This document shows positions 55,063 to 63,975 of a stretch of 64,000 bases of DNA, in pieces. Where the stretch lies: the NCBI RefSeq assembly GCF_004217135.1, contig NZ_SHKK01000001.1, positions 5,766,001 to 5,830,000 of the forward strand. Direction: 5' to 3'. The position numbers were made by a program, and so were the translations under genes. The notes under the pieces were generated by a model. The model worked only from the letters and a program-made list of their open reading frames with translations. It made no database searches and was not told the DNA's origin. Each line of letters starts with the position of its first letter. Position 1 is the stretch's first letter. The stretch is from Micromonospora violae (GTDB lineage: Bacteria; Actinomycetota; Actinomycetes; Mycobacteriales; Micromonosporaceae).

Positions 55063-56076
55063 ATGGAGTCCATCTCTCCTCGGACGACCATCCTCTCGGT
55101 GGTCATTCCGATGTTCAATGAGGCTGCGGTCATTCCGGCGCTGGTCGCCCGGCTGCGACCGGTGCTCGACGCGCTCGGCGTCGACTACGAGGTGGTCGCC
55201 GTCGACGACGGTAGCCGGGACGACACCGTGTCGGTGCTCTTTGACCACGGCCGGGCCTGGCCGCAGCTGCGGGTGCTCCGGCTGCGACGCAACAGCGGCC
55301 ACCAGGCGGCGTTGACCGCCGGCCTGCACCGGGCCGTCGGCCAGTGGGTGGTCAGCCTGGACGCCGATCTCCAGGATCCGCCGGAGACCATCGCCGAGAT
55401 GCTCCGGGTGGCCCGCGAGGACGGGGTGGATGTCGTCTACGGCGTTCGCGCCGACCGCAGCACCGACACGGTTTTCAAGCGCAACACCGCCCGTGGCTAC
55501 TACTGGGCGATGCGCCGGCTCGTCGGCGTCGACCTGCCCGCCCAGGCCGGCGACTTCCGGTTGCTCAGCCGGGACGTGATCGAGGTGCTGCGCCGGTTGC
55601 CCGAACGCGCCCCGGTCTACCGGCTGCTGGTGCCGTCGCTCGGCTTCCCCAGCGCCGAGGTGCGCTACGACCGCGAGGCCCGCGCGGCCGGCGAGACGAA
55701 GTATCCGCTGCGCCGGATGGTGGCCCTGGCCTGGGAGAGCACGGCGAACTTCTCCGCCGCGCCGCTGCGCCTGGCCACCTGGATGGGGATGTCGAGCTTC
55801 CTGCTCTGCCTGGCCCTGATCGTGTTCGGCATGGTCGTGCACGTCTCCGGCGCCACCATCCCCGGCTGGACCTCGATGTTCGTCGCGGTGCTGTTGCTCA
55901 GCGGGGTGCAGTTGGTCTGCCTCGGCCTGCTGGGCGAGTACGTCGGCCGGATCTACGCCACCGTGCAGAACCGGCCCGCGTTCCACATCGGGTTCGACTC
56001 CCGGGACGGGGTCCCGGGCGCTGAGACAGGTGCAGGTGCTCATGTCGGTGACAAAGTTGTCGGCCTCCGTGGCTGA
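55063..56076 (+). CDS. Family 2 glycosyltransferase with two membrane helices (GtrB/DPM1-like)
   Basis: 337 residues. GT-A domain: SVVIPMFNEAAVIPALV, VVAVDDGSRDDT, LRLRRNSGHQAALTAGL, DADLQDPPETI, and QAGDFRLLSRDV. Two C-terminal membrane helices (about 245-268 and 280-305), as in polyprenyl-phosphate glucosyl/mannosyl transferases. It likely charges a polyprenyl phosphate with a sugar for use on the outer face. The overlapping downstream gene for a large membrane protein is a plausible user of that donor. Confidence 0.9.
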   Translation: MESISPRTTILSVVIPMFNEAAVIPALVARLRPVLDALGVDYEVVAVDDGSRDDTVSVLFDHGRAWPQLRVLRLRRNSGHQAALTAGLHRAVGQWVVSLDADLQDPPETIAEMLRVAREDGVDVVYGVRADRSTDTVFKRNTARGYYWAMRRLVGVDLPAQAGDFRLLSRDVIEVLRRLPERAPVYRLLVPSLGFPSAEVRYDREARAAGETKYPLRRMVALAWESTANFSAAPLRLATWMGMSSFLLCLALIVFGMVVHVSGATIPGWTSMFVAVLLLSGVQLVCLGLLGEYVGRIYATVQNRPAFHIGFDSRDGVPGAETGAGAHVGDKVVGLRG

Positions 56077-58474
56077 CACCCTGCTGGCCGAGCGGGTCAA
56101 CACCCCAACCCCGGCCCCGCGTCGGGGTGCTCTCGTGCCGGTTCTCAGCACGCTCCCGTGGGTGCTCGTGATCGTCGCGCTGCTCGTGGTCTGGTCCCGC
56201 GGCAGCGTGCCCGCCCCGGTGATTGCGCGGTTCTCCGCGTACTGGGTCCTCGCACTGGTGCTCCCCGGGGCCTTGGTGTACCGCGCGTTGCGCGGCAGCC
56301 GGGGCAACCTGCCGGAGGATCTCGGCTACGGCGCGGCCACCGGCCTGCTGCTGGAGATCATCGCGTGGGCGTTGGCTGCGGCGACCGGTCAGCAGTCCCT
56401 GCTGCGGTGGTGGGCCCTGCCCGTTCTCGTCGTGTTCGCCGCCGTTCCCGGGCTGCGCCGGCATTGGCGGGTCGGGGAGCGCCGTCCGCTGCCGCTGGCC
56501 TGGCACTGGGCGATGGGCGCGGCGCTGTTGGTGGTGCTGGCCTGGGGATACACCCAGTGGCGGACGGTCCCGCTGCCCCCGGTGTACGGCGGCTACTACC
56601 AGGACATCCTCTACCACCTGGGTCTGGTGCAGGAGCTGACCCGGGCGATGCCGTTCGAGTTGCCGCACGTCGCCGGGGAGGCCCTGCGCTACCACTACCT
56701 GTCCGACGCGCACATCGCCAGCGGCAGCATGATCACCGGAATTTCGCCGGCGGTGGTGCTGCTGCGACTCTGGCTGGTGCCGGTGATCGGAACCGCCGTG
56801 CTGCTCGCGGCCGGGCTCGCCCGGGACCTGAGTGGAGCCGTCTGGGCCGGCCCGGTGGCCGCCCTCGCCGCCTTCACCGGGGCCACCGTCACGCTCGGGT
56901 CGCCGGTCGGCGTGTCCGGCGAGATGCCGCTGTCGTACGCGAGCCCTTCCCAGACGTACGCGCTGGTGCCGTTGCTGCTGCTCGCCGGGCTCATCGTCGA
57001 CGTGGCCCGGGGGCGTGCCCTCGGCGCGGCCTGGCCGTTGGTTCCGGTGCTCGGGCTGGTCTGTGCCGGGGCGAAGTCCAGCGCGTTGCCTCCGCTGATC
57101 GCCGGCCTGGGTCTCACCGCCGTCGTGTTCTGGTGGCGCAAGCGGCAGGTCCCGCGGCCCGCCCTGGTGGCGCTGGCCTGCCTGGTGGCGGCGATGGCGC
57201 TCGGTTTCCGGCTGTTCGCCGGTGGCGGGGCGGGTACGTTGCGCGTGCAGGCGTTGGCGTTGCTGCACTTCATCGCCCCGTACGCCGAGACCCTCGGACC
57301 GGGTGACGGCATCTGGCCGAGTGCGCCGCTGCCGCCGGGGATCAACGACGCTGGTGCTCTCGGTTGGCTGCTGGCGTTCGCCGTGGTCGTCTGGTGGGTG
57401 CTGGGTCAGGCGCCCCGATGGGTGGGCATGAGCCTGCTCGTCGACAGGGGGCACCGGGCCGACCCGGCCGTCTGGCTGCTCGCCGGCACGGTCCTGGCCG
57501 GTGCGGGCGCCACCTGGGTGTTCCAGCACCCGTCGATCAGTCAGATCTACTTCTGGATGGGTGTCATCCCGGTCGGTGTCGTACTGACCACCTGGTCCCT
57601 CGCCGAGGCCCGAGCGCCCTGGCCGGTGCTGGTGGTGCCCGCCGTGGCCGGCGCTCTGGCGGGGCTCGCCACGGCAGGCACGGTGGTGGGCTTCGCCGTG
57701 CCGAGGATCAGCCGTCCCGGCACCCCCATCACCTCGACGATCGAGGGTTGGCTGCGGGTGCTGGGTCTCTCGGCGGCCCGGTACGTGCTGTTCGTGGCGG
57801 TGGCCGCCGCGCTCGCCGTCGGGGTGGCCGCCCTGTGGCGGGGTCGCGTCCGGTCGTCGCCCCCGGTGCAGGTCGCCCCGGTAGGTCGTCGGCGGGTGGC
57901 TACGATCGCCCTGGCCGGGGTCACCGCGGCGATGCTCGGGGCCAGCGCGGCCGTCGTGGTGGGCGGCACTGTCCGCTCGGTGCTGACCGAGCCGGTGCCG
58001 GTGACCGGGCCGCAGCCGTACGCGCTGACCGTCGACGAGATGCGCGCGGCGCTGTGGCTGGACGACAACGCCGCCGACGACGACGTGGTCGCGACCAACG
58101 TGCACTGCCGGCCGGTGCGGACCACCCCGCACTGCGATGCCCGTGCGTTCTGGGTGACGGGCCTGGGTGGGCACCGCGCGGTGGTGGAGAGCTGGGGCTA
58201 CACGGACGCGGTCGTGGCCGCGCACGGCGTCGAGAACCTCGGGTACGCCCGACAGAACTTCCCCGACCAGGCGCTGCTCGCGCTCAACGACGGGGTGTTC
58301 AGCACGCCGACCCAGGCGAACCTGGACCGGCTCCGCACCGAGCACGGGGTCCGGTGGCTCTTCGCCGACAGCAGGGCGGGCGCGGTGTCGGCGGAGCTGG
58401 CCGGGTTGGCGCAGGTACGGCTGGTCGCCGGCCCGGTCACCGTCTACGAGCTGACCCGGCCCGGACGGCCGTGA
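56042..58474 (+). CDS. Large polytopic membrane protein, GT-C-like
   Basis: About 810 residues; ATG 56042 (AGGTG upstream) or GTG 56030, overlapping the glycosyltransferase gene by 35-47 bases. Roughly 14 hydrophobic helices alternate with loops, and a loop GGYYQDILYHLGLVQELTRAMP near residue 190 is of the kind that holds acidic catalytic residues in GT-C enzymes. The C-terminal 130 residues form a soluble extracytoplasmic domain (AALWLDDNAADDDVVATN, GHRAVVESWGY, VRWLFADS). With the GtrB-like partner this is probably a polyprenyl-sugar-dependent transferase. The acceptor is unknown. Confidence 0.75.
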   Translation: MSVTKLSASVADTLLAERVNTPTPAPRRGALVPVLSTLPWVLVIVALLVVWSRGSVPAPVIARFSAYWVLALVLPGALVYRALRGSRGNLPEDLGYGAATGLLLEIIAWALAAATGQQSLLRWWALPVLVVFAAVPGLRRHWRVGERRPLPLAWHWAMGAALLVVLAWGYTQWRTVPLPPVYGGYYQDILYHLGLVQELTRAMPFELPHVAGEALRYHYLSDAHIASGSMITGISPAVVLLRLWLVPVIGTAVLLAAGLARDLSGAVWAGPVAALAAFTGATVTLGSPVGVSGEMPLSYASPSQTYALVPLLLLAGLIVDVARGRALGAAWPLVPVLGLVCAGAKSSALPPLIAGLGLTAVVFWWRKRQVPRPALVALACLVAAMALGFRLFAGGGAGTLRVQALALLHFIAPYAETLGPGDGIWPSAPLPPGINDAGALGWLLAFAVVVWWVLGQAPRWVGMSLLVDRGHRADPAVWLLAGTVLAGAGATWVFQHPSISQIYFWMGVIPVGVVLTTWSLAEARAPWPVLVVPAVAGALAGLATAGTVVGFAVPRISRPGTPITSTIEGWLRVLGLSAARYVLFVAVAAALAVGVAALWRGRVRSSPPVQVAPVGRRRVATIALAGVTAAMLGASAAVVVGGTVRSVLTEPVPVTGPQPYALTVDEMRAALWLDDNAADDDVVATNVHCRPVRTTPHCDARAFWVTGLGGHRAVVESWGYTDAVVAAHGVENLGYARQNFPDQALLALNDGVFSTPTQANLDRLRTEHGVRWLFADSRAGAVSAELAGLAQVRLVAGPVTVYELTRPGRP

Positions 58475-58526
58475 CGACCCCGGCCCGGTCCCGGCCCCGA
58501 CCAGCGGGTGCGGGACAATGAGGTAC

Positions 58527-59951
58527 GTGACGACGATCCCGAACGTGCTCGCCAACCGCTACGCCTCGCCCGAACTGGTCGCCCTCTGGTCCCCGGAGGA
58601 GAAGGTCCGGATGGAGCGGCGGCTCTGGCTCGCGGTGCTCCGCGCTCAGCGCGACCTGGGCGTGCCGGTGCCCGATGGCGTGGTCGAGGCGTACGAGCGG
58701 GTGCTCGACCAGGTCGACCTGGCGTCGATCGCGGAGCGGGAGCGGGTCACCCGGCACGACGTGAAGGCCCGGATCGAGGAGTTCAGCGCGCTCGCCGGGT
58801 ACGAGCACGTGCACAAGGGGATGACCTCCCGGGATCTCACCGAGAACGTCGAGCAGCTTCAGGTGCGCGCCTCGCTGGAGCTGATCCGCGACCGGGTGGT
58901 GGCCACCCTGGCCCGGTTGGCCTGGCTGGCACACGAGCACTCCGAGCTGGTGATGACCGGCCGTTCGCACAACGTCGCGGCGCAGGCCACCACGCTGGGC
59001 AAGCGCTTCGCGTCGGCCGCGGAGGAGCTGCTGATCGCGTACGAGCGGCTGGAGGAGCTGATCGCCCGGTACCCGCTGCGGGGGATCAAGGGACCGGTCG
59101 GCACGGCCGCCGATCAGCTCGACCTCTTCGACGGGGACGCCGACAAGGTGGCCGAGTTGGAGCGGCGGGTCGCCCAGCACCTGGGCTTCTCGCGGGTGCT
59201 GGACAGCGTCGGGCAGGTCTACCCGCGCTCGCTCGACTTCGACGTGCTGGCCGCGTTGGCGCAGACCGCCGCCGCGCCGTCGTCGCTGGCCACCACGATC
59301 CGGTTGATGGTCGGCCAGGAGTTGGCGACGGAGGGCTTCAAGCCGGGTCAGGTCGGCTCCAGCGCGATGCCGCACAAGATGAACACCCGCTCGTCGGAGC
59401 GCGTGAACGGCTTCGCCGTGATCATCCGGGGTTACCTGTCGATGGTCGGCGAGTTGGCCGGTGACCAGTGGAACGAGGGGGACGTGTCCTGCTCGGTGGT
59501 CCGACGGGTGGCGCTGCCGGACGCGTTCTTCGCCGCCGACGGGCTGTTCCAGACGTTCCTCACCGTGCTCGACGAGTTCGGCGCGTACCCGGCGGTGATC
59601 AACCGGGAGTTGGAGCGCTTCCTGCCGTTCCTGGCCACCACGAAGATCCTGGTCGCGGCGGTCCGCCGGGGCGTCGGCCGGGAGGTCGCCCACGAGGTGA
59701 TCAAGGAGCACGCGGTCGCGGTGGCGCTGGCGATGCGGGAGAAGGGCTCACCGGAGAACGACCTCTTCGACCGGTTGGCGGCGGACGGCCGGCTCGGCCT
59801 GTCCCGCGCCGACATCGACACCCTGGTCGCCGATCGCAGCGCCTTCGTCGGCGCCGCCCCGGCGCAGGTGGCGTCGGTGACCCGTCGCATCACCGACGTG
59901 GTGACGGCACACCCGGAGGCGGCCACCTACAGCCCGCCCCCGATCCTCTGA
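58527..59951 (+). CDS. purB: Adenylosuccinate lyase
   Basis: 474 residues from GTG 58527 (protein VTTIPNVLANRYASPE), which fits actinobacterial PurB better than the ATG at 58518. Signature SSAMPHKMN near residue 275-283, catalytic His regions GMTSRDLTENV and TGRSHNVAAQATTLGKR, and DQWNEGDVSCSVVRR. Catalyses two fumarate-releasing steps in purine synthesis (SAICAR to AICAR, adenylosuccinate to AMP). Third pur locus in the window. Confidence 0.97.
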   Translation: MTTIPNVLANRYASPELVALWSPEEKVRMERRLWLAVLRAQRDLGVPVPDGVVEAYERVLDQVDLASIAERERVTRHDVKARIEEFSALAGYEHVHKGMTSRDLTENVEQLQVRASLELIRDRVVATLARLAWLAHEHSELVMTGRSHNVAAQATTLGKRFASAAEELLIAYERLEELIARYPLRGIKGPVGTAADQLDLFDGDADKVAELERRVAQHLGFSRVLDSVGQVYPRSLDFDVLAALAQTAAAPSSLATTIRLMVGQELATEGFKPGQVGSSAMPHKMNTRSSERVNGFAVIIRGYLSMVGELAGDQWNEGDVSCSVVRRVALPDAFFAADGLFQTFLTVLDEFGAYPAVINRELERFLPFLATTKILVAAVRRGVGREVAHEVIKEHAVAVALAMREKGSPENDLFDRLAADGRLGLSRADIDTLVADRSAFVGAAPAQVASVTRRITDVVTAHPEAATYSPPPIL

Positions 59952-60008
59952 GCTTGGATGCTGTTGGGTCGCTCATGGTGATCTGACAGCTTCCGAACAT
60001 CCGGTCCA

Positions 60009-60014
60009 TAGCGT
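60009..60014 (+). promoter_or_regulatory. Leaderless -10 box of the secreted hydrolase gene
   Basis: TAGCGT ends six bases before the ATG, without a Shine-Dalgarno sequence. Confidence 0.45.
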
Positions 60015-60020
60015 CATCGC

Positions 60021-61325
60021 ATGCGACCAAAAATGACCTTGGCGGCGCTCGCCACCGCAGCGGTAGCGGCGGCGCTGTTGAACCCGATCTCGGCGGCGGC
60101 CAGCGCCGCCTCGACCTCCTCCGTCTCCATCGGTGTGCCCCCGGGGGCCGCGCAACGGGTGGAGTCGGTCCGGTACAACCTGGGTGACCAGGCGTTCAAG
60201 CCGCCCGCGGAGATCGGTTACGTCGGGGACAACGAGCTGAACGGCGTCGTCTACTACCCCAAGGATCTGGGGCGGGGCACCCACCCGCTCATCATGATCG
60301 AGCACGGCTACTGGGGCACCTGCGCCGACCGGGACGCCGAGCGACGTCAGAACGCGGCGATCCGGGCCCGGGACGCCGCGACGGCGGCCGGCAACACCGC
60401 CGAGGTCGAGCGGCAGGAAAAGATCATCAATGAAATGGCCGCCCGGCTCTGGGGCTGGCCCTGCCGGTCCGGCGTGCCGCAGCTGCCGAGCCTGGTGGGC
60501 TACGAGTACCTCGGTCGGCAGCTCGCCGCCGCCGGTTTCGTCGTGGTCTCCATCGGCACCAACGGCATCAACGCCAACGACCCCGGGCAGGCCGACACGA
60601 CGTTCTACAACCGGGCTGCCCTGATCAACAAGCAGTTGGAGATGTGGCAGCAACTCTCCACCACCGGGCGTGGGCCGCTGCGCGGCAGCTTCGTCGACCC
60701 GCAGAGCGGGCGGCACCGCGATGTCGACTTCCGGGGGCACGTCGACCTGACCCGGGTCGGCACCATCGGCCACTCCCGGGGCGGCGGTGGGGTCATGCAG
60801 CAGGCCGCGGATGTCCGCCGCGACCAGTGGCCGGCCGGCGTGCAGGTCAAGGCCGTCTTCGGCCTGGCGCCCGTGTTCAACTGGAACGGGGAGGCGGTGA
60901 CCAGGACGCCGTTCGCCGTGATGTGGGGCACCTGCGACAGCGACAACAGCGGAAGCTACTTCGAGGACAACGTGGGTGCCAACCGGGTGCCGATCTACAA
61001 GTACACCCTGACCGGCGGCAACCATGACTCCTTCAACACCCAGTGGTCGCCGAGCAGTGGGCAGGTCGGCAGCCGGGACGACGCGGAACCCGGGTCGCGG
61101 CCCGGCTACTGCCGGTCCCAGTTTCCCGGCGACGACTCGCACCGGGACCAGAAGGCCCTGACCGAGGAGCAGCAGCGCCGGATCGCCACCGCGTACGCCT
61201 CCGCCTTCTTCCTGCGTCACCTCCAGGGGCAGCGGCAGTACGACCCGGTGCTCAACGGAGTTCGGCGACTGCCGAACCTGCCGGACGCCGTCCAGGTGAA
61301 GTTCGCACCTCCGGTCGCCCGCTGA
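60021..61325 (+). CDS. Secreted alpha/beta hydrolase
   Basis: 434 residues. Signal peptide RPKMTLAALATAAVAAALLNPISAAASA. The mature protein has the alpha/beta hydrolase order: oxyanion-side IMIEHGYWGTC, a long charged insertion, strand VVSIGTNGINAND, nucleophile elbow GHSRGGGGV, and a late GGNHDSF with the catalytic His. Distantly like dienelactone hydrolases and polyester/PET hydrolase-like lipases, but with large insertions and several cysteines. The substrate is probably an ester or lipid outside the cell; not more can be said. Confidence 0.82.
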   Translation: MRPKMTLAALATAAVAAALLNPISAAASAASTSSVSIGVPPGAAQRVESVRYNLGDQAFKPPAEIGYVGDNELNGVVYYPKDLGRGTHPLIMIEHGYWGTCADRDAERRQNAAIRARDAATAAGNTAEVERQEKIINEMAARLWGWPCRSGVPQLPSLVGYEYLGRQLAAAGFVVVSIGTNGINANDPGQADTTFYNRAALINKQLEMWQQLSTTGRGPLRGSFVDPQSGRHRDVDFRGHVDLTRVGTIGHSRGGGGVMQQAADVRRDQWPAGVQVKAVFGLAPVFNWNGEAVTRTPFAVMWGTCDSDNSGSYFEDNVGANRVPIYKYTLTGGNHDSFNTQWSPSSGQVGSRDDAEPGSRPGYCRSQFPGDDSHRDQKALTEEQQRRIATAYASAFFLRHLQGQRQYDPVLNGVRRLPNLPDAVQVKFAPPVAR

Positions 61326-61334
61326 CAGGTGCGG

Positions 61335-61790
61335 TCACGGGTTCGGGGTTTCGGCGGCGGAGCTGAGGTTGGGGGCGCTGGCGGGTTCGGCGATGCCACC
61401 GGGAGAGCCGGTGAAGCCCGCGACCTCCGCGGTCTCCGCCGCCACCGCCGGCTGGTCGGCCGGCATGACCTCGGGCATCGTGGGTACGGCGACCACGGCC
61501 GTCCCGTACGCGCAGATCTCCATCCACATCTCGCCGCAGTCCCGACTGTCGAACCGCATGCCGATCACCGCGTTCGCGCCGAGCCGCAGGGCCTCCTCGC
61601 CGAGGCGGGCCACCGAGTCGGTACGCCACCGGGTCAGGTTGTCCGGGGCCATCGGGTCGTACGCGCCACCGCGCAGGTTCTTGACACCCTCGCGGTACGG
61701 GTTGCGCGTCCTGGCCATCGATGACACCACCTCACCGAGAATCTGGCGGATCTCGTAGCCGGGCAGTTGCTCTGTCGTCACGACCAGCAC
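61335..61790 (-). CDS. YbjQ/UPF0145 heavy-metal-binding-domain protein
   Basis: 151 residues from GTG 61790. The first 105 residues match the YbjQ family: VTTEQLPGYEIRQILGEVVSS, RTRNPYREGVKNLRGGAYD, ARLGEEALRLGANAVIGMRFDS, AYGTAVVA. The fold is a small pentameric alpha/beta barrel-like domain of unknown function. The C-terminal 45 residues are Ala/Pro-rich and disordered, an extension not usual in the family. Convergent with the secreted hydrolase gene. Confidence 0.88.
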   Translation of the reverse strand: MLVVTTEQLPGYEIRQILGEVVSSMARTRNPYREGVKNLRGGAYDPMAPDNLTRWRTDSVARLGEEALRLGANAVIGMRFDSRDCGEMWMEICAYGTAVVAVPTMPEVMPADQPAVAAETAEVAGFTGSPGGIAEPASAPNLSSAAETPNP

Positions 61791-61919
61791 GGTTCCGATG
61801 CTGTCAGGAGTGGCGCGACCCGATCGGGTGCATTGTTCACCTGATCGGATGCTGCAAAACAGCGCGGCGCGGACGGTCGGCACGGTGCCGGCCATCCGCG
61901 CCGCGTCGGGCGTTAACCG

Positions 61920-62603
61920 TCAGACACCGGCCACCGAGGTGATCCAGGCCCGGTTGTACGCAACGCTGCCGTAGTTCTGGATGCTCGACCCGTCGGCGGT
62001 GGAGGCGACACCGACCTGCTGACCGTTGTAGAACTGCGGGCCGCCGGAGTCGCCGCGCCAGGCGTTGCCGTTGATCCGGGTGCTGCGGATCGCCTGGCCG
62101 CCGTACGCGTCGGTGACGCTGTTGCTGGTCACCCGGACGGTGGCGGTCTTCAGCTGGGTGGACGCGGAGCAGCCGCTGTAGCAGGTCATGCCCCAGCCGT
62201 AGATCGAGTTCGTCGAGTTGATCGGCGGGTTGCTGCTGGCCAGGCTCACCGCGGAGGTGCTGACGGTGCTCGAGAGCCGCATGAGCGCGAGGTCGTAGCG
62301 GGTGTAGGTGGCGCTGACCGTGCGGGTGACCCCGCCGGAGGTGCGGTTCACGCTTCCGATGCGCACCGACATGGTGCCGTTGAGGCAGTGTCGGGCGGTG
62401 AGCACCCACTGCGCGGCGATGACGCTGCCGGAGCAGGTGAACGAACCGTTGCTGAGCACGGCGGCGGCCCAGGGGGCGGACGAGACGGTGCCGCCGCCGA
62501 TGATGGGTTGCGGGCCGGCGGGTGCGGCGGACGCGGCGGACGTGACGCCGAGGGCGCCGACCAGCGCGGTGCTGAGGACGGCGAGCAGGGAGCGGATGCG
62601 CAT
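61920..62603 (-). CDS. Secreted trypsin-like serine protease (S1)
   Basis: 227 residues from ATG 62603 with AAGGAG upstream. Signal peptide RIRSLLAVLSTALVGALGVTSAASA, a short pro-region ending before IIGGGTVSSAPW, then the chymotrypsin fold with catalytic His in LTARHC, Asp in YDLALMRL and Ser in GDSGGP. Asp189-type trypsin specificity cannot be fixed from the sequence alone, although the region before GDSGGP reads NAWRGDSGGP rather than DACQGDSGGP. Exported and active outside the cell. The upstream region carries a 12-bp palindrome that could be its operator. Confidence 0.9.
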   Translation of the reverse strand: MRIRSLLAVLSTALVGALGVTSAASAAPAGPQPIIGGGTVSSAPWAAAVLSNGSFTCSGSVIAAQWVLTARHCLNGTMSVRIGSVNRTSGGVTRTVSATYTRYDLALMRLSSTVSTSAVSLASSNPPINSTNSIYGWGMTCYSGCSASTQLKTATVRVTSNSVTDAYGGQAIRSTRINGNAWRGDSGGPQFYNGQQVGVASTADGSSIQNYGSVAYNRAWITSVAGV

Positions 62604-62960
62604 CGGGTGGACTCCTTGGACGGGGGCGGGCCCGGGGTCGCCGGGTGCGGGTGCGGCGGCAGCGGGGGTTCCCGTGGACGCCTCAATCGACTTACATCGA
62701 TGTAGAGTAAGGCCCGAAGTGATCATTATCAAGAACCTGATCGAGGTTCGACAATGTAACGATTCAGCTACCAGCAACGCCGTATATGTCCTGCTGAGGC
62801 CACCTGTCGCGCCTGACGGGTCATCCTGGGCGGCGGCAGTGTCGATCACTGTCTGAACTGCGGCCGGCCGGTGCGTCCGCGGCGATATCTGCCAGGTACG
62901 CTGGCTGCGCTCGCCCATTGTGGGTCGGCACCCAACTGCGTACACAGTCAGGAGTGCCCA
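62604..62960. other. Divergent intergenic region, protease gene to purS
   Basis: 357 bp without a gene, partly much richer in A/T than its surroundings (62690-62790). It holds the palindrome at 62693-62704, an inverted repeat GAACCT-N5-AGGTTC at 62733-62749 and the promoters of the protease and purS genes. I see no riboswitch or RNA gene. Confidence 0.6.
62693..62704. promoter_or_regulatory. 12-bp perfect palindrome TACATCGATGTA
   Basis: Lies 90 bp upstream of the protease start. The symmetric CATCGATG core has the look of a LacI-type operator; no LacI gene is in the window, so the regulator is unknown. Confidence 0.5.
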
Positions 62961-63224
62961 GTGCCTCGCGTCGTCGTCGACGTCATGCTCAAGCCCGAGA
63001 TCCTCGATCCGCAGGGCCAGGCCGTCGCAAACGCGCTGCCCCGGCTCGGCGTCAGTGATGTCGCCTCGGTTCGGATCGGCAGGCGGATCGAGATCGAGTT
63101 CACCGGTGAACCGGATCTCGACCGCGCTCGGGAAATTGCCGACAAACTGCTCGCCAACCCGGTCATCGAGGACTTCACCATCCGCCTGGTCGAGGCCGAC
63201 GAGACCGCGGACGCCCGCTCGTGA
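62961..63224 (+). CDS. purS: Phosphoribosylformylglycinamidine synthase, PurS subunit
   Basis: 87 residues from GTG 62961 with AGGAG six bases upstream. PurS fold: [42 protein letters not shown], and [14 protein letters not shown]. It is the small subunit bridging PurQ (glutaminase) and PurL (synthetase) to channel ammonia. The stop overlaps the purQ start (GTGA). Confidence 0.97.
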   Translation: MPRVVVDVMLKPEILDPQGQAVANALPRLGVSDVASVRIGRRIEIEFTGEPDLDRAREIADKLLANPVIEDFTIRLVEADETADARS

Positions 63225-63904
63225 CCGCCCGGGTCGGTGTGGTCACCTTCCCCGGCTCGCTCGACGACGGGGACGCGGCCCGGGCCGTCCGGATCGCCGG
63301 CGCTGAGCCGGTCCGGCTCTGGCACGGCGACCCGGACCTGCACGGCGTCGACGCGGTCGTCCTGCCCGGCGGGTTCTCCTACGGTGACTACCTGCGGTGT
63401 GGTGCCATCGCCCGGTTCGCCCCGGTGATGGAGACGATCGTGGACGCCGCCCAGGGTGGTCTGCCGGTGCTCGGCATCTGCAACGGCTTCCAGATCCTGT
63501 GTGAGGCGCACCTGCTGCCGGGCGCGCTCACCCGCAACCAGCACCTGCACTTCCGCAACCGGGACCAGGTCCTGCGCATCGAGTCGGTCGGGACCGCGTG
63601 GACCAACGTGTTCCAGCCCGGCCAGGAGGTGCTCATCCCGGTCAAGAACGGTGAGGGCTGCTACGTCGCGGACACCGCGACGCTGGACCAGCTCGAAGCC
63701 GAGGGCCGGGTGGTCGCACGCTACGTCGGCGGCAACCCCAACGGGTCCCAGCGCGACATCGCCGCGATCACCAACGCCGCCGGCAACGTGGTCGGCATCA
63801 TGCCGCACCCCGAGCACGCGGTGGAGGCGCTCACCGGCCCTTCGCTGGACGGCCTCGGCTTCTTCACGTCGGCCCTCAAGCACCTGGTGGGGGCGCCGGC
63901 ATGA
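63221..63904 (+). CDS. purQ: Phosphoribosylformylglycinamidine synthase, glutaminase subunit PurQ
   Basis: 227 residues, GTG start. Class I glutamine amidotransferase: [19 protein letters not shown], nucleophile Cys in GICNGFQIL, and catalytic His/Glu in MPHPEHAVE. Supplies ammonia for FGAR to FGAM with PurS and PurL. The stop codon overlaps an ATG of a 24-codon frame that leads into purL. Confidence 0.97.
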   Translation: MTARVGVVTFPGSLDDGDAARAVRIAGAEPVRLWHGDPDLHGVDAVVLPGGFSYGDYLRCGAIARFAPVMETIVDAAQGGLPVLGICNGFQILCEAHLLPGALTRNQHLHFRNRDQVLRIESVGTAWTNVFQPGQEVLIPVKNGEGCYVADTATLDQLEAEGRVVARYVGGNPNGSQRDIAAITNAAGNVVGIMPHPEHAVEALTGPSLDGLGFFTSALKHLVGAPA

Positions 63905-63975
63905 CCGGCGGCACGATCATCGGTCAGCTCAACCGCCGGTCTGGCGGGCACGAGCGCAGCGAGGAGAGGTCATGA
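63901..63975 (+). CDS. Possible 24-residue peptide between purQ and purL
   Basis: ATG overlaps the purQ stop (ATGA). The frame encodes [20 protein letters not shown] plus four residues and stops in TGA that overlaps the purL ATG (ATGA again). It carries the purL ribosome-binding site in its last codons. Translation may simply keep ribosomes moving from purQ to purL. No homology known to me. Confidence 0.3.
   Translation: MTGGTIIGQLNRRSGGHERSEERS

Noticed and set aside
55898..58555. 885-codon minus-strand frame
   Set aside because: Antisense of the GT-C-like membrane protein; Gln/Arg/His-rich with no recognisable segment.
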